The notes under the pieces: generated by a model
What the model was told of the DNA's origin: nothing
Seen by the model: the letters and a program-made list of their open reading frames with translations, nothing else
The model's database searches: none
Position numbers and translations under genes: made by a program
Part shown: positions 5,124 through 5,782 of the stretch, in pieces
Layout of the letters: the number at the start of each line of letters is the position of its first letter
Position numbering within the stretch: the first letter of the stretch is position 1
Assembly (NCBI GenBank): GCA_009925965.1
Contig: RFPW01000146.1
Coordinates: 1-5,782, forward strand
Source of the DNA: Betaproteobacteria bacterium
Lineage (GTDB): Bacteria; Pseudomonadota; Gammaproteobacteria; Burkholderiales; Burkholderiaceae_E
Direction: 5' to 3'
Length of the DNA stretch: 5,782 bases

Positions 5124-5782
5124 ATGTTGCCCGACCTCGATTCATTGGCCTTGTTCGTGCGTGCGGCAGAGATGGGGAATCTCACCCGCGCCGCGCAAGC
5201 CAGTTTTATTACCGTGCCGGCCGCGAGCCGACGCCTGTCTCTGCTTGAGCATCAGTTCAAGGCACAACTCTTCGAGCGTCACTCTCGGGGGCTCGACCTG
5301 ACACCCGCCGGAACCCACTTACTCGTGATGGCTCGGGGTGTGATCGCATCGGTCAATCACATGCGTGCCGAGATGGCGAATTACACGCAAGGTTCGCGCA
5401 GTGTGTTGCGGCTGCACGGCAATACGTCGGCGATGACCCAGTTTCTTCCAGGCGATGTCGCGGGCTTTCAAGTCAAGCATCCCGATATTCGTCTGGTGCT
5501 GGAAGAGTGCTGGAGTGATGACGCTGTGCGTCGCGTGCGCGGTGGCGAAATCGATCTCGGCGTGATCGTGGAGGGCGCGGACGTCGAGGGGCTCTATGTA
5601 CGCCGGTACCGAGGCGACCGACTTGCCGCCGTGGTTCGGCAAGACCAGGCGATTCCGCAAGATGGGCTCGTTTTCGCCGATCTGCTTGGGCAGGACATGA
5701 TCGGGCTCGACGGCGGTAGCACGCTAACGCGCTTGCTCGAAGCGCAGGCGGCGCAACTCATGCGGGCCATGGTCCTGCGTGT
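5124..5782 (+). CDS. LysR-family transcriptional regulator, 3' end cut by window edge
   Basis: I translated 219 complete codons from the ATG at 5124; the frame stays open to the right edge. The N-terminus is the LysR winged helix-turn-helix: DLDSLALFVRAAEMGNLTRAA (4-24), the recognition helix around VPAASRRLSLLE (31-42), then QLFERHSRGLDLTPAG (48-63) forming the wing, and a linker helix to about 90. The effector-binding domain follows (SVLRLHGNTSAM, 93-104; GEIDLGVIVEG, 141-151), with about 80-100 residues missing compared with a typical family length near 300. It is divergent from the aldehyde dehydrogenase across 173 bases, the standard arrangement in which such a regulator controls the neighbouring gene and itself. 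Its inducer is probably a pathway substrate or intermediate, by inference only. No good ribosome binding site precedes the ATG; the nearest purine-rich stretch (GAAGG, 5098-5102) is about 20 bases away. Family call is firm, target set is inferred. Confidence 0.95.
   Translation, partial: MLPDLDSLALFVRAAEMGNLTRAAQASFITVPAASRRLSLLEHQFKAQLFERHSRGLDLTPAGTHLLVMARGVIASVNHMRAEMANYTQGSRSVLRLHGNTSAMTQFLPGDVAGFQVKHPDIRLVLEECWSDDAVRRVRGGEIDLGVIVEGADVEGLYVRRYRGDRLAAVVRQDQAIPQDGLVFADLLGQDMIGLDGGSTLTRLLEAQAAQLMRAMVLR

Noticed and set aside
4975..5301. Plus-strand frame of 108 codons across the intergenic region into the LysR gene
   Set aside because: It is out of frame with the LysR coding sequence, which has an intact helix-turn-helix from 5124, and the product is not recognisable.
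5319..5660. Minus-strand frame of 113 codons
   Set aside because: It is antisense to the LysR effector domain and has no features of its own.

Overview
The window is moderately GC-rich bacterial DNA, densely coded, and most likely from a betaproteobacterium of the order Burkholderiales. The main clue is a solitary Bug/TctC-type periplasmic binding protein embedded in a CoA-catabolism locus, an arrangement typical of Alcaligenaceae and Comamonadaceae. Taxonomy is inferred from gene content only.

Layout, left to right. (1) Positions 1-2249, minus strand: a compact three-gene operon read from right to left. It encodes a GLOD5-like VOC/glyoxalase-fold protein (GTG start at 2249), a Bug solute-binding protein (15-base gap) and an AUH-like enoyl-CoA hydratase (11-base overlap), which runs off the left edge just before its expected end. 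(2) Positions 2250-2317: a 68-base divergent intergenic region. (3) Positions 2318-3484, plus strand: a stand-alone acyl-CoA dehydrogenase whose catalytic glutamate appears to lie in the isovaleryl-CoA-dehydrogenase position. (4) Positions 3508-4941/4950, minus strand: an NAD-type aldehyde dehydrogenase, convergent with the dehydrogenase across only 23 bases. (5) Positions 4951-5123: a 173-base AT-richer divergent control region with phased direct repeats and several dyads. (6) From 5124 to the right edge, plus strand: a LysR-family regulator, cut off by the window.

Together the genes suggest an inducible catabolic locus. An aldehyde would be oxidised to an acid, the acid activated to its CoA ester by an enzyme not in this window, desaturated by the acyl-CoA dehydrogenase and hydrated by the hydratase. 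The Bug protein would sense or capture a carboxylate substrate, and the LysR protein would control at least the aldehyde dehydrogenase. The IVD-like base position and the AUH-like signature both hint at branched acyl-CoA substrates, but the substrate cannot be read from the sequence. I see no RNA gene, mobile element, CRISPR array or frameshift. All enzyme families are known; the least explained parts are the repeat-rich control region and the substrate of the pathway.
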